A DNA stretch of 6,460 nucleotides from Pseudomonadota bacterium (GTDB lineage Bacteria > Pseudomonadota > Gammaproteobacteria > Xanthomonadales > Xanthomonadaceae). This document shows, piece by piece, positions 1-6,098 of the stretch. Each line of letters begins with the position of its first letter. The first letter of the stretch is position 1. The DNA is taken from positions 1-6,460 of the forward strand of contig JAEWAG010000308.1 of the NCBI GenBank assembly GCA_023391775.1. Reading direction: 5' to 3'. The position numbers and the translations under genes are program-made. The notes under the pieces are model-generated. The model saw only the letters and a program-made list of their open reading frames with translations. It had not been told where the DNA came from and did no database searches.

Positions 1-615
1 GCGGTGCAGCCAGACCGCCGTGGCCGCGCTGGCGGCGATCAGCAGCGAGGACAGCAGCAGCAGGCCCCCAAGTCCCAGCGGCTGGACCAGCACGGTGGCC
101 AGCAGCGGCCCGGCCAGTCCGCCGGCGCTGGCGCCGGCCGCCATCAGCGCGAACAGGCGCCTGGCCTCGCCAGGCGCGAACACGTCCGCCAGCACGCTCC
201 AGGCCAGGGAGATCAGCAGCATGTTGATCACCGAGCCCCAGATGTAGAACGCGCGCCCGGCCCAGACGTCGTCCGGCTGCAGCAGCAGGCTCGCGCCGAA
301 GCCGATGAGCGTGCCCACCACCGCGCCGAACACCCACGGCACGATCCGCCGGCGCGACACCCGCGAGGCGATCCAGCCGAACAGCGGCAGCAGCGCCAGG
401 GTGGTGAGGAAGGTGCCGGTGAACAGCCACTGCAGGTTGTCCACGCCGCCGGCCACGCCGAGGGTCTCGCGCACCGGCCGCAGCATGAAGTAGCCGGTGA
501 ACAGCAGGAAGAACATCGCCAGGCCGGCGCCGACGGCCGGGGCCTCGTGCGGCTGCACGCCGAACACGCGCGACAGCCATGGCGCGCGCGGCGCGGATGC
601 GGATGGGTGCCCCAC
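1..615 (-). CDS. MFS-type membrane transporter, Npt/TLC-like, N-terminal part (runs off left edge)
   Basis: This is an inner-membrane transporter; only the first 205 codons lie in the window and the 3' end is missing. Reading the minus strand gives six hydrophobic segments at about residues 28-48, 61-83, 88-105, 122-146, 155-178 and 183-203, with a basic cytoplasmic loop (SRVSRRR, 84-90) after the second, as in the MFS fold. The motif FTGYFMLRPVRE (39-50) followed by the LQWLFTGTFL stretch resembles the Npt1/Npt2 (TLC) nucleotide transporter family and related bacterial MFS proteins. The substrate cannot be told from sequence. The chosen GTG start follows the stop of the upstream reductase gene by 9 bases and is the first possible start after that in-frame stop; it has no clear Shine-Dalgarno. 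A later GTG at 567-565 would remove a poorly conserved-looking 16-residue leader. The tight spacing implies co-transcription with the reductase. Transporter: confident; subfamily: moderate. Confidence 0.8.
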   Translation of the reverse strand, partial: MGHPSASAPRAPWLSRVFGVQPHEAPAVGAGLAMFFLLFTGYFMLRPVRETLGVAGGVDNLQWLFTGTFLTTLALLPLFGWIASRVSRRRIVPWVFGAVVGTLIGFGASLLLQPDDVWAGRAFYIWGSVINMLLISLAWSVLADVFAPGEARRLFALMAAGASAGGLAGPLLATVLVQPLGLGGLLLLSSLLIAASAATAVWLHR

Positions 616-624
616 GGCGCCGGC

Positions 625-1575
625 TCAGGCCGCGAACAGGCGCGTCAGTTCCTGCTGCTGCGCCGCGTCCAGCAGCGGCCCGGTGCCGGCCTTGAGCTGG
701 TCCAGTTGGCGCTGCGGCTTGCCCGTGGCCGGGATGACCACCGTCACCGCCGGATGGCTGATGGCGAACTTCAGGAACATCTGCGCCCAGGAGCTCACCC
801 CGGCCTCCGCCGCCCAGCCCGGCAGCGGCCTGTCGCGCACCTGGGCGAACAGGCGCCCGTCGTCGAAGGCACGGTTGATGATCACCGCCACCCCGCGCTC
901 CTGCGCCAGCGGCAGCACCACCTCGGCCGCGCGCGGCGAGTTGACCGAGTAGTGGATCTGGATGAAGTCCAGCGTCTGGCTGCGCAGGATGCGCTCCAGC
1001 TCCGGCAGGCCGGCGTCGGTGTAGTGGGTCACGCCCACGTAGCGCGTCTTGCCCTGCGCCTTGAGTTCACGCGCGTAGGGAAGCTGGCGCTGCCAGTCGC
1101 GCAGGTTGTGGACCTGCAGCAGTTCGACCCGGTCGGTCTGCAGCCGGCGCAGGGACTCGGCCCACTGCGCCTGCGCGGCCTCGGCGCTGTCGGCGGCGAT
1201 CTTGGTCGCCAGGAAGCAGCGCTCGCGCCAGCCGCCGTCGGCCAGCAGCCGGCCCAGCACCGTGTCCGAGCGGCCGTAGTTGGGCGCGGTGTCGATCAGC
1301 CGCGCCCCGCCTTCGAAGAAGTGCTTCACCACCTGCTGCAGCTGTGCGTACTCGTCCGAGCCGATGTCCACGTCATAGCTGCCGGAGGTGCCGGCGCCGA
1401 TCACCGGCAGCCGTTCGCCGGTGGAGGGGATGGGACGGGTCAGCAGGGGCGAGGCGGCGGGCTGGCTGGCGGCGGCCAGCAGGCGGCCGGGCATGCCCAG
1501 CAGGGAGGCACCGGCCATGGCCGAGGTGGCCAGCAGCGAACGGGCGAGGAATCGGCGACGCGAAGACTGGTTCAT
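625..1575 (-). CDS. Tat-exported aldo/keto reductase
   Basis: A 316-residue aldo/keto reductase with a TIM-barrel fold, predicted to reduce a carbonyl substrate with NAD(P)H. The usual catalytic tetrad is visible: Asp95 and Tyr100 in IDTAPNYG, Lys125 in ATKI and His156 in QVHNL. The C-terminal VVIPATGKP stretch lies where the family binds the cofactor phosphate. The N-terminus is a twin-arginine signal: SRRRFLARS at 5-13, a hydrophobic run at about 14-28 and a likely cleavage after the AAA at 34-36. The barrel proper starts near residue 47, so the leader is an addition to the normal enzyme length. The protein is therefore expected to be folded, loaded with cofactor in the cytoplasm and exported to the periplasm. 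The ATG at 1575 has GGAG at 1587-1584, 8 bases upstream. The gene heads a two-gene unit with the transporter downstream. Substrate unknown. Confidence 0.93.
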   Translation of the reverse strand: MNQSSRRRFLARSLLATSAMAGASLLGMPGRLLAAASQPAASPLLTRPIPSTGERLPVIGAGTSGSYDVDIGSDEYAQLQQVVKHFFEGGARLIDTAPNYGRSDTVLGRLLADGGWRERCFLATKIAADSAEAAQAQWAESLRRLQTDRVELLQVHNLRDWQRQLPYARELKAQGKTRYVGVTHYTDAGLPELERILRSQTLDFIQIHYSVNSPRAAEVVLPLAQERGVAVIINRAFDDGRLFAQVRDRPLPGWAAEAGVSSWAQMFLKFAISHPAVTVVIPATGKPQRQLDQLKAGTGPLLDAAQQQELTRLFAA

Positions 1576-1583
1576 GGAACGGG

Positions 1584-1587
1584 CTCC
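1584..1587 (-). promoter_or_regulatory. Ribosome binding site of the reductase gene
   Basis: On the minus strand the bases read GGAG, 8 bases before the ATG at 1575. This spacing fits the start that includes the full twin-arginine signal and argues against internal starts. Confidence 0.7.
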
Positions 1588-1608
1588 GTGGACTCGCGAT
1601 GTCCGCCG

Positions 1609-1614
1609 ATCCTA
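1609..1614 (-). promoter_or_regulatory. Possible -10 box for the reductase-transporter unit
   Basis: The minus strand reads TAGGAT (4 of 6 matches to TATAAT), which would start transcription about 27 bases before the ATG and leave room for the GGAG. No convincing -35 hexamer is found 16-18 bases upstream, so this is a weak call. The rest of the 164-bp divergent gap (1576-1739) shows no gene and no clear operator. Confidence 0.25.
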
Positions 1615-1739
1615 CCGCGCTGCTGCGGCGGTGCATGTGCCCATCGGCAGGGTCGGCGCGCCGGGGTCGCGTGGACACGGCCTCTCCATCGCAGCGGCTA
1701 GGCTTGGGCCATGCCCTCCCGCGACCGTGCCGCCGCCCC

Positions 1740-2354
1740 GTGATCGCCCTGCCCGACCCGGCCTGGCAGCCGCTGCCACGCACCTTCTACCAGCGCCATC
1801 CGGCGGAGGTGGCGCCGCAGCTGCTGAACAAGATCCTGGTGCGCGAGGACGGCCGCGCCGCGCGCATTGTCGAGGTGGAGGCCTATGCCGGCAGCGAGGA
1901 TCCGGCCGCGCACTCGTTCCGCGGCCAGACCGCGCGCACTGCGACCATGTTCGGCGAGGCCGGGCACCTGTATGTCTATTTCACCTACGGCATGCACTGG
2001 GGCAGCAACGCCGTATGCGGCGAGGTGGGTCAGGGTTTCGGCGTGCTGCTGCGCGCGGCCGAGCCGCTGCACGGGGTGGAGCTGATGCGCGCGGTGCGCC
2101 CGGCGGCGCGACGCGATCGCGACCTGGCCAGCGGCCCCGGCAAGCTGTCCCAGGCCTTCGGCATCACCGGGCAGTTCGACGGTGCGGACCTGGTCAGCGC
2201 CGACCGCGGCCTGTGCATCGCCAGCGACGGCACCCCGCCGCCGGACGCGCCGGTGGTCGGCCCGCGGATCGGCATCAGCCGCGCGGTGGAATTCCCCTGG
2301 CGCTGGCACGTGCCCGGGCACCTGCACGTGTCGGTACCGCCGCGCCGGCGCTGA
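1740..2354 (+). CDS. aag: DNA-3-methyladenine glycosylase, AAG/MPG family
   Basis: A 204-residue base-excision repair enzyme of the AAG/MPG family. It flips out alkylated or deaminated purines (3-methyladenine, hypoxanthine, ethenoadenine in characterised members) and cuts the N-glycosidic bond, leaving an abasic site. The active site of human AAG is recognisable in order: VEVEAY with the general base Glu47 and pocket Tyr49, AAHS with His58, the LYVYFTYGM segment (77-85) with pocket Tyr80 and the wedge Tyr83 that replaces the flipped base, Asn90, and GPRIGI at 174-179. Length is typical for bacterial members. The GTG start puts Leu-Pro-Arg-Thr-Phe-Tyr, the usual opening of the domain, near residue 12. 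The frame is open further upstream (TTG at 1704), so the start is uncertain, and no good Shine-Dalgarno precedes either. A 10-codon open frame ends on the GTG. It is transcribed away from the reductase unit; E. coli lacks this family and uses Tag and AlkA. Confidence 0.95.
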   Translation: MIALPDPAWQPLPRTFYQRHPAEVAPQLLNKILVREDGRAARIVEVEAYAGSEDPAAHSFRGQTARTATMFGEAGHLYVYFTYGMHWGSNAVCGEVGQGFGVLLRAAEPLHGVELMRAVRPAARRDRDLASGPGKLSQAFGITGQFDGADLVSADRGLCIASDGTPPPDAPVVGPRIGISRAVEFPWRWHVPGHLHVSVPPRRR

Positions 2355-2371
2355 ATCCGCGCCATCCGCCT

Positions 2372-2385
2372 CGCCCCGCGGGGCG
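2372..2385 (+). terminator. GC palindrome after the glycosylase gene, possible terminator stem
   Basis: A perfect 14-base palindrome (CGCCCCGCGGGGCG) lies 17 bases after the glycosylase stop and before the mntP promoter region. It could form a compact hairpin, but no T-run follows, so it is not a classical intrinsic terminator. It may act as an RNA 3'-end stabiliser or simply reflect GC richness. Confidence 0.3.
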
Positions 2386-2394
2386 GCCCGGGGC

Positions 2395-2422
2395 CGGACC
2401 GTACGGGCTCGCGTGGTATCCT
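2395..2422 (+). promoter_or_regulatory. Probable promoter of the riboswitch-mntP transcript
   Basis: TATCCT at 2417-2422 matches four of six bases of the -10 consensus. A weak -35 (CGGACC, 2395-2400, sharing GAC with TTGACA) lies 16 bases upstream. Transcription would start near 2429, just at the 5' edge of the predicted aptamer, which supports the assignment. Confidence 0.45.
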
Positions 2423-2429
2423 GTGCCCC

Positions 2430-2545
2430 GCGTTTGGGGAGTAGCCTGTCCCGCCCGGAAGGCGCGGGAAGTCCGCATCAACACACTCGGCAGCAGCCGT
2501 GGTGCGGACACCTGGAGGTTGGCGAGACCAACGGTTGGCCATCAT
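2430..2545 (+). ncRNA. yybP-ykoY manganese riboswitch
   Basis: The leader of mntP holds the two conserved loops of the yybP-ykoY class, which binds Mn2+: GGGGAGTAGCC at 2436-2446 (L1) and GGCGAGACCA at 2521-2530 (L3). Between them are a hairpin TCCCGC/GCGGGA (2449-2454 with 2464-2469) and a longer arm GTCCGCA/TGCGGAC (2471-2477 with 2503-2509) capped by CGGC-AGCA-GCCG (2488-2499). A short closing helix CGTT/AACG (2431-2434 with 2530-2533) is possible. The position before an MntP gene is the classic genomic setting of this riboswitch. In characterised cases Mn2+ raises exporter expression. No hairpin followed by a T-run lies between aptamer and gene, so control is more likely at translation or by Rho than by intrinsic termination. 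The outer boundaries are approximate. Confidence 0.9.
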
Positions 2546-2598
2546 GGCGCCTGCGAAGGGTGCCGGCCGCCTGCGTCCCTCCGTTGCCCGGTGCCCCC

Positions 2599-3165
2599 AT
2601 GAGTCCCCTTTCCATCGTCCTGATCGGCCTGGCCATGTCCACGGACGCCTTCGCGGCGGCCGTCGGCAAGGGGGCCACGATGCAGCGCCCGCGCCTGCCC
2701 GACGCGCTGCGTGCCGGCCTGCTGTTCGGCGTGATCGAAGGCCTGACGCCCCTGCTCGGCTGGCTGCTGGGCAGCGCCGCCTCGCGCTACATCACCGCCT
2801 GGGACCACTGGATCGCCTTTGGCGTGCTGCTGGCCCTGGGGGTGCACATGATCTGGCACGGCATCCACCCCGACCCCGAGGATGCCGCCCCGCGCCGCGA
2901 CGGATTGTGGCGCATGGCCCTGCTGGCGGTGGGTACCAGCATCGACGCGATGGCCGTGGGCGTGAGCCTGGCCTTCCTCGACGCGCCGATCGCGGTGGTC
3001 GCGCTGGTCATCGGCCTGTGCACGCTGGTTGCGGTGACCATCGGCATCCTGCTGGGCCGGGCGCTGGGCGCGGTGGTCGGCCGCCGTGCGGAACTGGCCG
3101 GTGGCCTGGTGATGATCGCCATCGGCACGGCGATCCTCTACGAGCACCTGACCGGCGCCGCGTAG
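2599..3165 (+). CDS. mntP: Manganese efflux pump MntP
   Basis: A 188-residue inner-membrane Mn2+ exporter, the same length as E. coli MntP (formerly YebN). Six membrane segments lie at about 4-22, 37-58, 69-88, 104-126, 130-152 and 165-184. The fold repeats a three-helix unit, seen in the paired motifs [13 protein letters not shown] (13-25) and [14 protein letters not shown] (112-125), with acidic membrane residues Asp16 and Asp116; Glu47 in [10 protein letters not shown] is a third conserved acidic site. The ATG at 2599 matches the family N-terminus. No Shine-Dalgarno is visible in the 20 bases before it, and the frame stays open upstream through the riboswitch, but upstream sequence is RNA structure and not family protein. 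Expression is expected to rise with Mn2+ through the riboswitch. The gene protects against Mn toxicity and stands alone on its transcript. Confidence 0.97.
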   Translation: MSPLSIVLIGLAMSTDAFAAAVGKGATMQRPRLPDALRAGLLFGVIEGLTPLLGWLLGSAASRYITAWDHWIAFGVLLALGVHMIWHGIHPDPEDAAPRRDGLWRMALLAVGTSIDAMAVGVSLAFLDAPIAVVALVIGLCTLVAVTIGILLGRALGAVVGRRAELAGGLVMIAIGTAILYEHLTGAA

Positions 3166-3169
3166 GCCT

Positions 3170-3616
3170 TCAGCGCACTACCAGCACCGGCACCTTCGAG
3201 CGCGCCAGCACCGCTCCGGTCTGGCTGCCCAGCAGCACCTTGCCCAGGCCGCGACGGCCGTGCGATGCCATCACCACCAGGCTGGCGCCGTGCTCCTCGG
3301 CCGCCTGCACGATGGCGTCGGAGGGATGGCCGTCGGGCACGTGCACGGTGGTGCATTCCACGCCGACCGCTGCGGCCTGCGTGGCCGCGTCGGCCAGCAC
3401 GCGCTGGGCCGAACGCTCGCAGCCCTCGCGGTACTGGCGTTGCATGTCCGGGTCGGCGGCCATCGCCATGGCGTCATCGAACGCCGGCATCCATGGCTCG
3501 GTCACGGTCAGCACCACCACCGGAACGCGCAGCTCGCGGGCCAGGTCCAGGCCATGGTCCAGGCCCTTGCCGGCCAGTTCGGAACCATCGGTGGCGATCA
3601 GGATGCGGCGGTACAT
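3170..3616 (-). CDS. Universal stress protein, single UspA domain, ATP-binding type
   Basis: A 148-residue cytoplasmic UspA-domain protein. It opens with YRRILIATDGS, where Asp10 sits in the nucleotide pocket, and has the C-terminal ATP-binding motif in ASHGRRGLGKVLLGS (117-131). This fits G-2X-G-9X-G(S/T) except that the first Gly is Ala117, a common variant. The last strand VPVLVV (142-147) forms the dimer edge. Such proteins bind ATP and help cells survive starvation, oxidants or low oxygen; the specific role here is unknown. The ATG at 3616 is chosen because GGGAG (3627-3623) lies 6 bases upstream and homologues begin here; a longer frame from 3694 adds 26 unrelated residues. It lies 81 bases downstream of uvrD on the same strand and faces mntP with only 4 bases between the two stop codons. 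Confidence 0.95.
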   Translation of the reverse strand: MYRRILIATDGSELAGKGLDHGLDLARELRVPVVVLTVTEPWMPAFDDAMAMAADPDMQRQYREGCERSAQRVLADAATQAAAVGVECTTVHVPDGHPSDAIVQAAEEHGASLVVMASHGRRGLGKVLLGSQTGAVLARSKVPVLVVR

Positions 3617-3622
3617 GGCGGG

Positions 3623-3627
3623 CTCCC
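3623..3627 (-). promoter_or_regulatory. Ribosome binding site that fixes the stress-protein start
   Basis: The minus strand reads GGGAG 6 bases before the ATG at 3616. It selects this start over the in-frame upstream ATG at 3694, which would begin only 3 bases after the uvrD stop codon. Confidence 0.75.
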
Positions 3628-3660
3628 GTTGGAATGGACCCCGCCATTGCACACCGCATG

Positions 3661-3689
3661 GCGTGACGGCGGCAGATACGCCGCCACGC
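3661..3689 (-). terminator. Hairpin between uvrD and the stress-protein gene
   Basis: GGCGG (3668-3672) pairs with CCGCC (3681-3685), and an outer GCGT/ACGC (3661-3664 with 3686-3689) extends the stem past a 3-base bulge. It begins 8 bases after the uvrD stop. No T-run follows on the minus strand, so it may weaken or process read-through and not stop it. No clear promoter for the stress-protein gene is visible in the 81-bp gap. Confidence 0.35.
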
Positions 3690-3697
3690 GGCACGCA

Positions 3698-5875
3698 CTA
3701 CGCCGGCTGCAGCTTGGCGAAGGCCAGCACCAGCCACTTGCTGCCGGCATCGTCGAAGTTCACCTGCACCCGCGCATGCGCGCCGCTGCCTTCGTAGTCG
3801 GTGACCGTTCCGCGGCCGAAGCTGGGGTGCATCACCGCCTGGCCCAGGGCGATGGCCGGGGTTTCCAGCGACGGATGCGCCGAACGCACCGGCGTGCCCA
3901 TCGAGCGGTTCACCTGCACCCGCGGCCGCACCTCGTTGAGCAGGTGGCCGGGGATCTCGCGCAGGAAGCGCGAAGGCAGCCCGTACATGTCCATGCCGTG
4001 GATTCGGCGGCTCTCGGCGTAGGTCATCACCAGCTTCTGGCGGGCGCGGGTGATGCCCACATAGGCCAGGCGGCGCTCCTCCTCCAGCCGGCCCTGCTCC
4101 TCCAGCGACTTGCTGCTGGGGAACACGCCCTCCTCCACGCCCACCAGGAACACCAGCGGGAATTCCAGGCCCTTGGCCGAGTGCAGGGTCATCAGCTGCA
4201 CGCCGTCCTCGTCGGCCTGGGCCTGGCCTTCGCCGGCCTCCAGCGCCGCGTAGGACAGGAAGGCGACCAGCTCGCTCATGCTCTCCTGGTCGTCGTCCAG
4301 CTCGGCGCGCGAGAAGCGCGAGGCCACCGACACCAGCTCGTCCAGGTTCTCCATGCGCGACTCGGCGTCGAGCTGGCCACGTGCCTCGCTGGACCAGTGC
4401 TGGCGCAGGTTGGAGCGGGCCAGCACGTGGTCCACGCGGTCCTTCAGCGCCAGGTCGGTGGTTTCCGAATCCAGCGCTTCGATCAGGTTGAGGAACCCGG
4501 CCACCGCATTGCGCGCACGCGCGGCCAGCGCGTTCTGCGCCACCAGGTCCGAGGCGGCCTGCCACAGCGACAGCGAGCCTTCGCGGGCGCGGCGGCGCAC
4601 TTCGTCCAGGGTGCGGTCGCCGATGCCACGCGCCGGCGTGTTGACCGTGCGCTCGAACGCGGCATCGTCGCCGCGGTTGGCGACCAGGCGCAGGTAGGCC
4701 AGGGTGTCCTTGATCTCGGCGCGCTCGAAGAAGCGCATGCCGCCATACACCCGGTACGGCACCTGCTCGGACAGCAGCACCTCTTCCAGCGCGCGCGACT
4801 GGGCGTTGGAGCGGTACAGCACCGCCGCCTCGCGCCAGCTGCCGCCATCGCGCACCCACTGGCGGATGCGCTCGACCACGAAGCGGGCCTCGTCCATCTC
4901 GTTGTAGGCCGCGTACACGTCCACCGGCTCGCCCTCGCCGCTGTCGGTCCACAGCTGCTTGCCGATGCGGTCGGGGTTGTGCGCGATCACCGCGTTGGCG
5001 GCGCCGAGGATATTGGCGGTGGAGCGGTAGTTCTGCTCCAGGCGGATGGTCTGCGCGCCGGGGAAATCGCGCAGGAACTGCTGCACGTTCTCGACCTTGG
5101 CGCCGCGCCATCCGTAGATGGCCTGGTCATCGTCACCGACCACGAACACCCGGCCGGTATCGCCGGCCAGCACCCGCACGAAGGCGTACTGGATGGCGTT
5201 GGTGTCCTGGAACTCGTCGATCAGCAGTTCGCGGAAGCGGGTGCGGTAGTGCGCCAGCAGCGCCGCGTTGTCGCGCAGCAGCTCGTGGGCGCGCAGCAGC
5301 AGCTCGGCGAAATCCACCAGGCCGGCGCGGTCGCAGCGCTCCTGGTACAGCTCGTAGGCGCGACGCATGGATTCGGTCCACGGGTCGTTGACCGCCTGGA
5401 TGTGCTGCGGGCGGCGCCCCTCGTCCTTCTGCGCGTTGATCCACCAGGTGATCTGGCGCGGCGGGAAGCGGCCCTCGTCCAGCTCCAGCTGCTGCACCAC
5501 GCGCTTGACCAGGCGCTGCTGGTCGTCGCTGTCCAGCACCTGGAACGATTCAGGCAGCCTGGCCTCGTTCCAGTGCAGGCGCAGCAGGCGGTGGGCGATG
5601 CCGTGGAAGGTGCCGATCCACATGCCGCGGCTGCCGTTGCGCAGCTGCAGGTCGGCGCGGGCGCGCATTTCGCCGGCGGCCTTGTTGGTGAAGGTGACCG
5701 CCAGGATCCCGTGCGCGGGCACGCCCAGCACCTCGTTCAGCCAGGCGATGCGGTGGGTGAGGACGCGGGTCTTGCCGGAACCGGCACCGGCCAGCACGAG
5801 GTAGTGGCCGGGCGGGGCCGAGACGGCCTCGCGCTGTGCGCCATTGAGGCCATCGAGAAGGTGGGAGACATCCAT
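3698..5875 (-). CDS. uvrD: DNA helicase II, UvrD (superfamily 1A, 3'-5')
   Basis: A 725-residue ATP-dependent helicase, close to the 720 residues of E. coli UvrD and alike along its whole length. It unwinds DNA after UvrABC incision to release the damaged oligonucleotide, and after MutHLS-type recognition in mismatch repair; it also strips RecA filaments. Visible motifs: Q-motif Gln14, Walker A AGAGSGKT (29-36), Ia VTFTNKAAGEM (60-70), Walker B DEFQDTN (220-226), III VGDDDQAIYGWRGA (245-258), IV RLEQNYRST (277-285), V LMTLHSAKGLEF (561-572) and VI EERRLAYVGITRA (599-611). The segment 676-725 is the C-terminal Tudor-like domain that contacts UvrB and RNA polymerase in E. coli, which separates UvrD from Rep. 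The ATG at 5875 matches the E. coli N-terminus (MDVS) but lacks a Shine-Dalgarno. No LexA-type palindrome is seen upstream. The stress-protein gene follows after 81 bases. Confidence 0.98.
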   Translation of the reverse strand: MDVSHLLDGLNGAQREAVSAPPGHYLVLAGAGSGKTRVLTHRIAWLNEVLGVPAHGILAVTFTNKAAGEMRARADLQLRNGSRGMWIGTFHGIAHRLLRLHWNEARLPESFQVLDSDDQQRLVKRVVQQLELDEGRFPPRQITWWINAQKDEGRRPQHIQAVNDPWTESMRRAYELYQERCDRAGLVDFAELLLRAHELLRDNAALLAHYRTRFRELLIDEFQDTNAIQYAFVRVLAGDTGRVFVVGDDDQAIYGWRGAKVENVQQFLRDFPGAQTIRLEQNYRSTANILGAANAVIAHNPDRIGKQLWTDSGEGEPVDVYAAYNEMDEARFVVERIRQWVRDGGSWREAAVLYRSNAQSRALEEVLLSEQVPYRVYGGMRFFERAEIKDTLAYLRLVANRGDDAAFERTVNTPARGIGDRTLDEVRRRAREGSLSLWQAASDLVAQNALAARARNAVAGFLNLIEALDSETTDLALKDRVDHVLARSNLRQHWSSEARGQLDAESRMENLDELVSVASRFSRAELDDDQESMSELVAFLSYAALEAGEGQAQADEDGVQLMTLHSAKGLEFPLVFLVGVEEGVFPSSKSLEEQGRLEEERRLAYVGITRARQKLVMTYAESRRIHGMDMYGLPSRFLREIPGHLLNEVRPRVQVNRSMGTPVRSAHPSLETPAIALGQAVMHPSFGRGTVTDYEGSGAHARVQVNFDDAGSKWLVLAFAKLQPA

Positions 5876-5881
5876 GCGCGC

Positions 5882-5887
5882 ATTTTA
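5882..5887 (-). promoter_or_regulatory. Probable -10 box of uvrD
   Basis: The minus strand reads TAAAAT (5 of 6 matches to TATAAT), an AT island in otherwise GC-rich DNA. It ends 6 bases before the uvrD ATG, so transcription would start at or within a base or two of the ATG. No good -35 is found at 16-18 bases. Confidence 0.45.
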
Positions 5888-6016
5888 CGGCGTCCGGCCG
5901 CTCAGGCCGTGAGACACGGGGGTGTCGCACGTTGCATTCCCGCAGCCGGGCCGTGCGCGCTTGGCCTCCGTGGTCGCAGAGCGGGGGCCGCCGGGCCGGG
6001 CACGGCAGCAGCGCAC

Positions 6017-6047
6017 AAAGAAAAGGGCCGCCCGCGGCGGCCCCTTT
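6017..6047 (-). terminator. Intrinsic terminator of the YqhA gene, probably bidirectional
   Basis: An 8-bp perfect GC stem (GGGCCGCC at 6025-6032 with GGCGGCCC at 6036-6043, loop CGC) is followed on the minus strand by TTTTCTTT (6024-6017). This is a classical Rho-independent terminator about 50 bases past the YqhA stop codon. On the plus strand a short CTTT follows the stem, so it could work weakly in that direction too. It insulates uvrD from the gene upstream. The rest of the 223-bp gap (5876-6098) holds no gene that I can support. Confidence 0.85.
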
Positions 6048-6098
6048 CGATCCCGGCACCTGCGCGGGCCATGCGGCGCCGCGCGTGGAGCCCCGGCC

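Noticed and set aside
4..1701. A 565-codon plus-strand open frame across the transporter and reductase genes
   Set aside because: Same antisense artefact; the product is a His/Gln/Arg-rich string, while the minus strand encodes two clear proteins.
1576..1739. A shared operator or small RNA in the divergent gap
   Set aside because: No convincing dyad, paired promoter boxes or stem followed by a T-run could be found; only weak -10-like sequences are present.
2182..2598. In-frame upstream extension of mntP through the riboswitch
   Set aside because: The frame is open, but the added residues are unlike any MntP, they overlap the glycosylase gene, and the region is explained by conserved riboswitch loops. 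The ATG at 2599 gives the exact family length.
2544..2660. A possible upstream frame starting at ATG 2544 and overlapping the mntP start
   Set aside because: The nearest GGAGG is about 25 bases away, too far for initiation, and the product continues only as an out-of-frame shadow of mntP.
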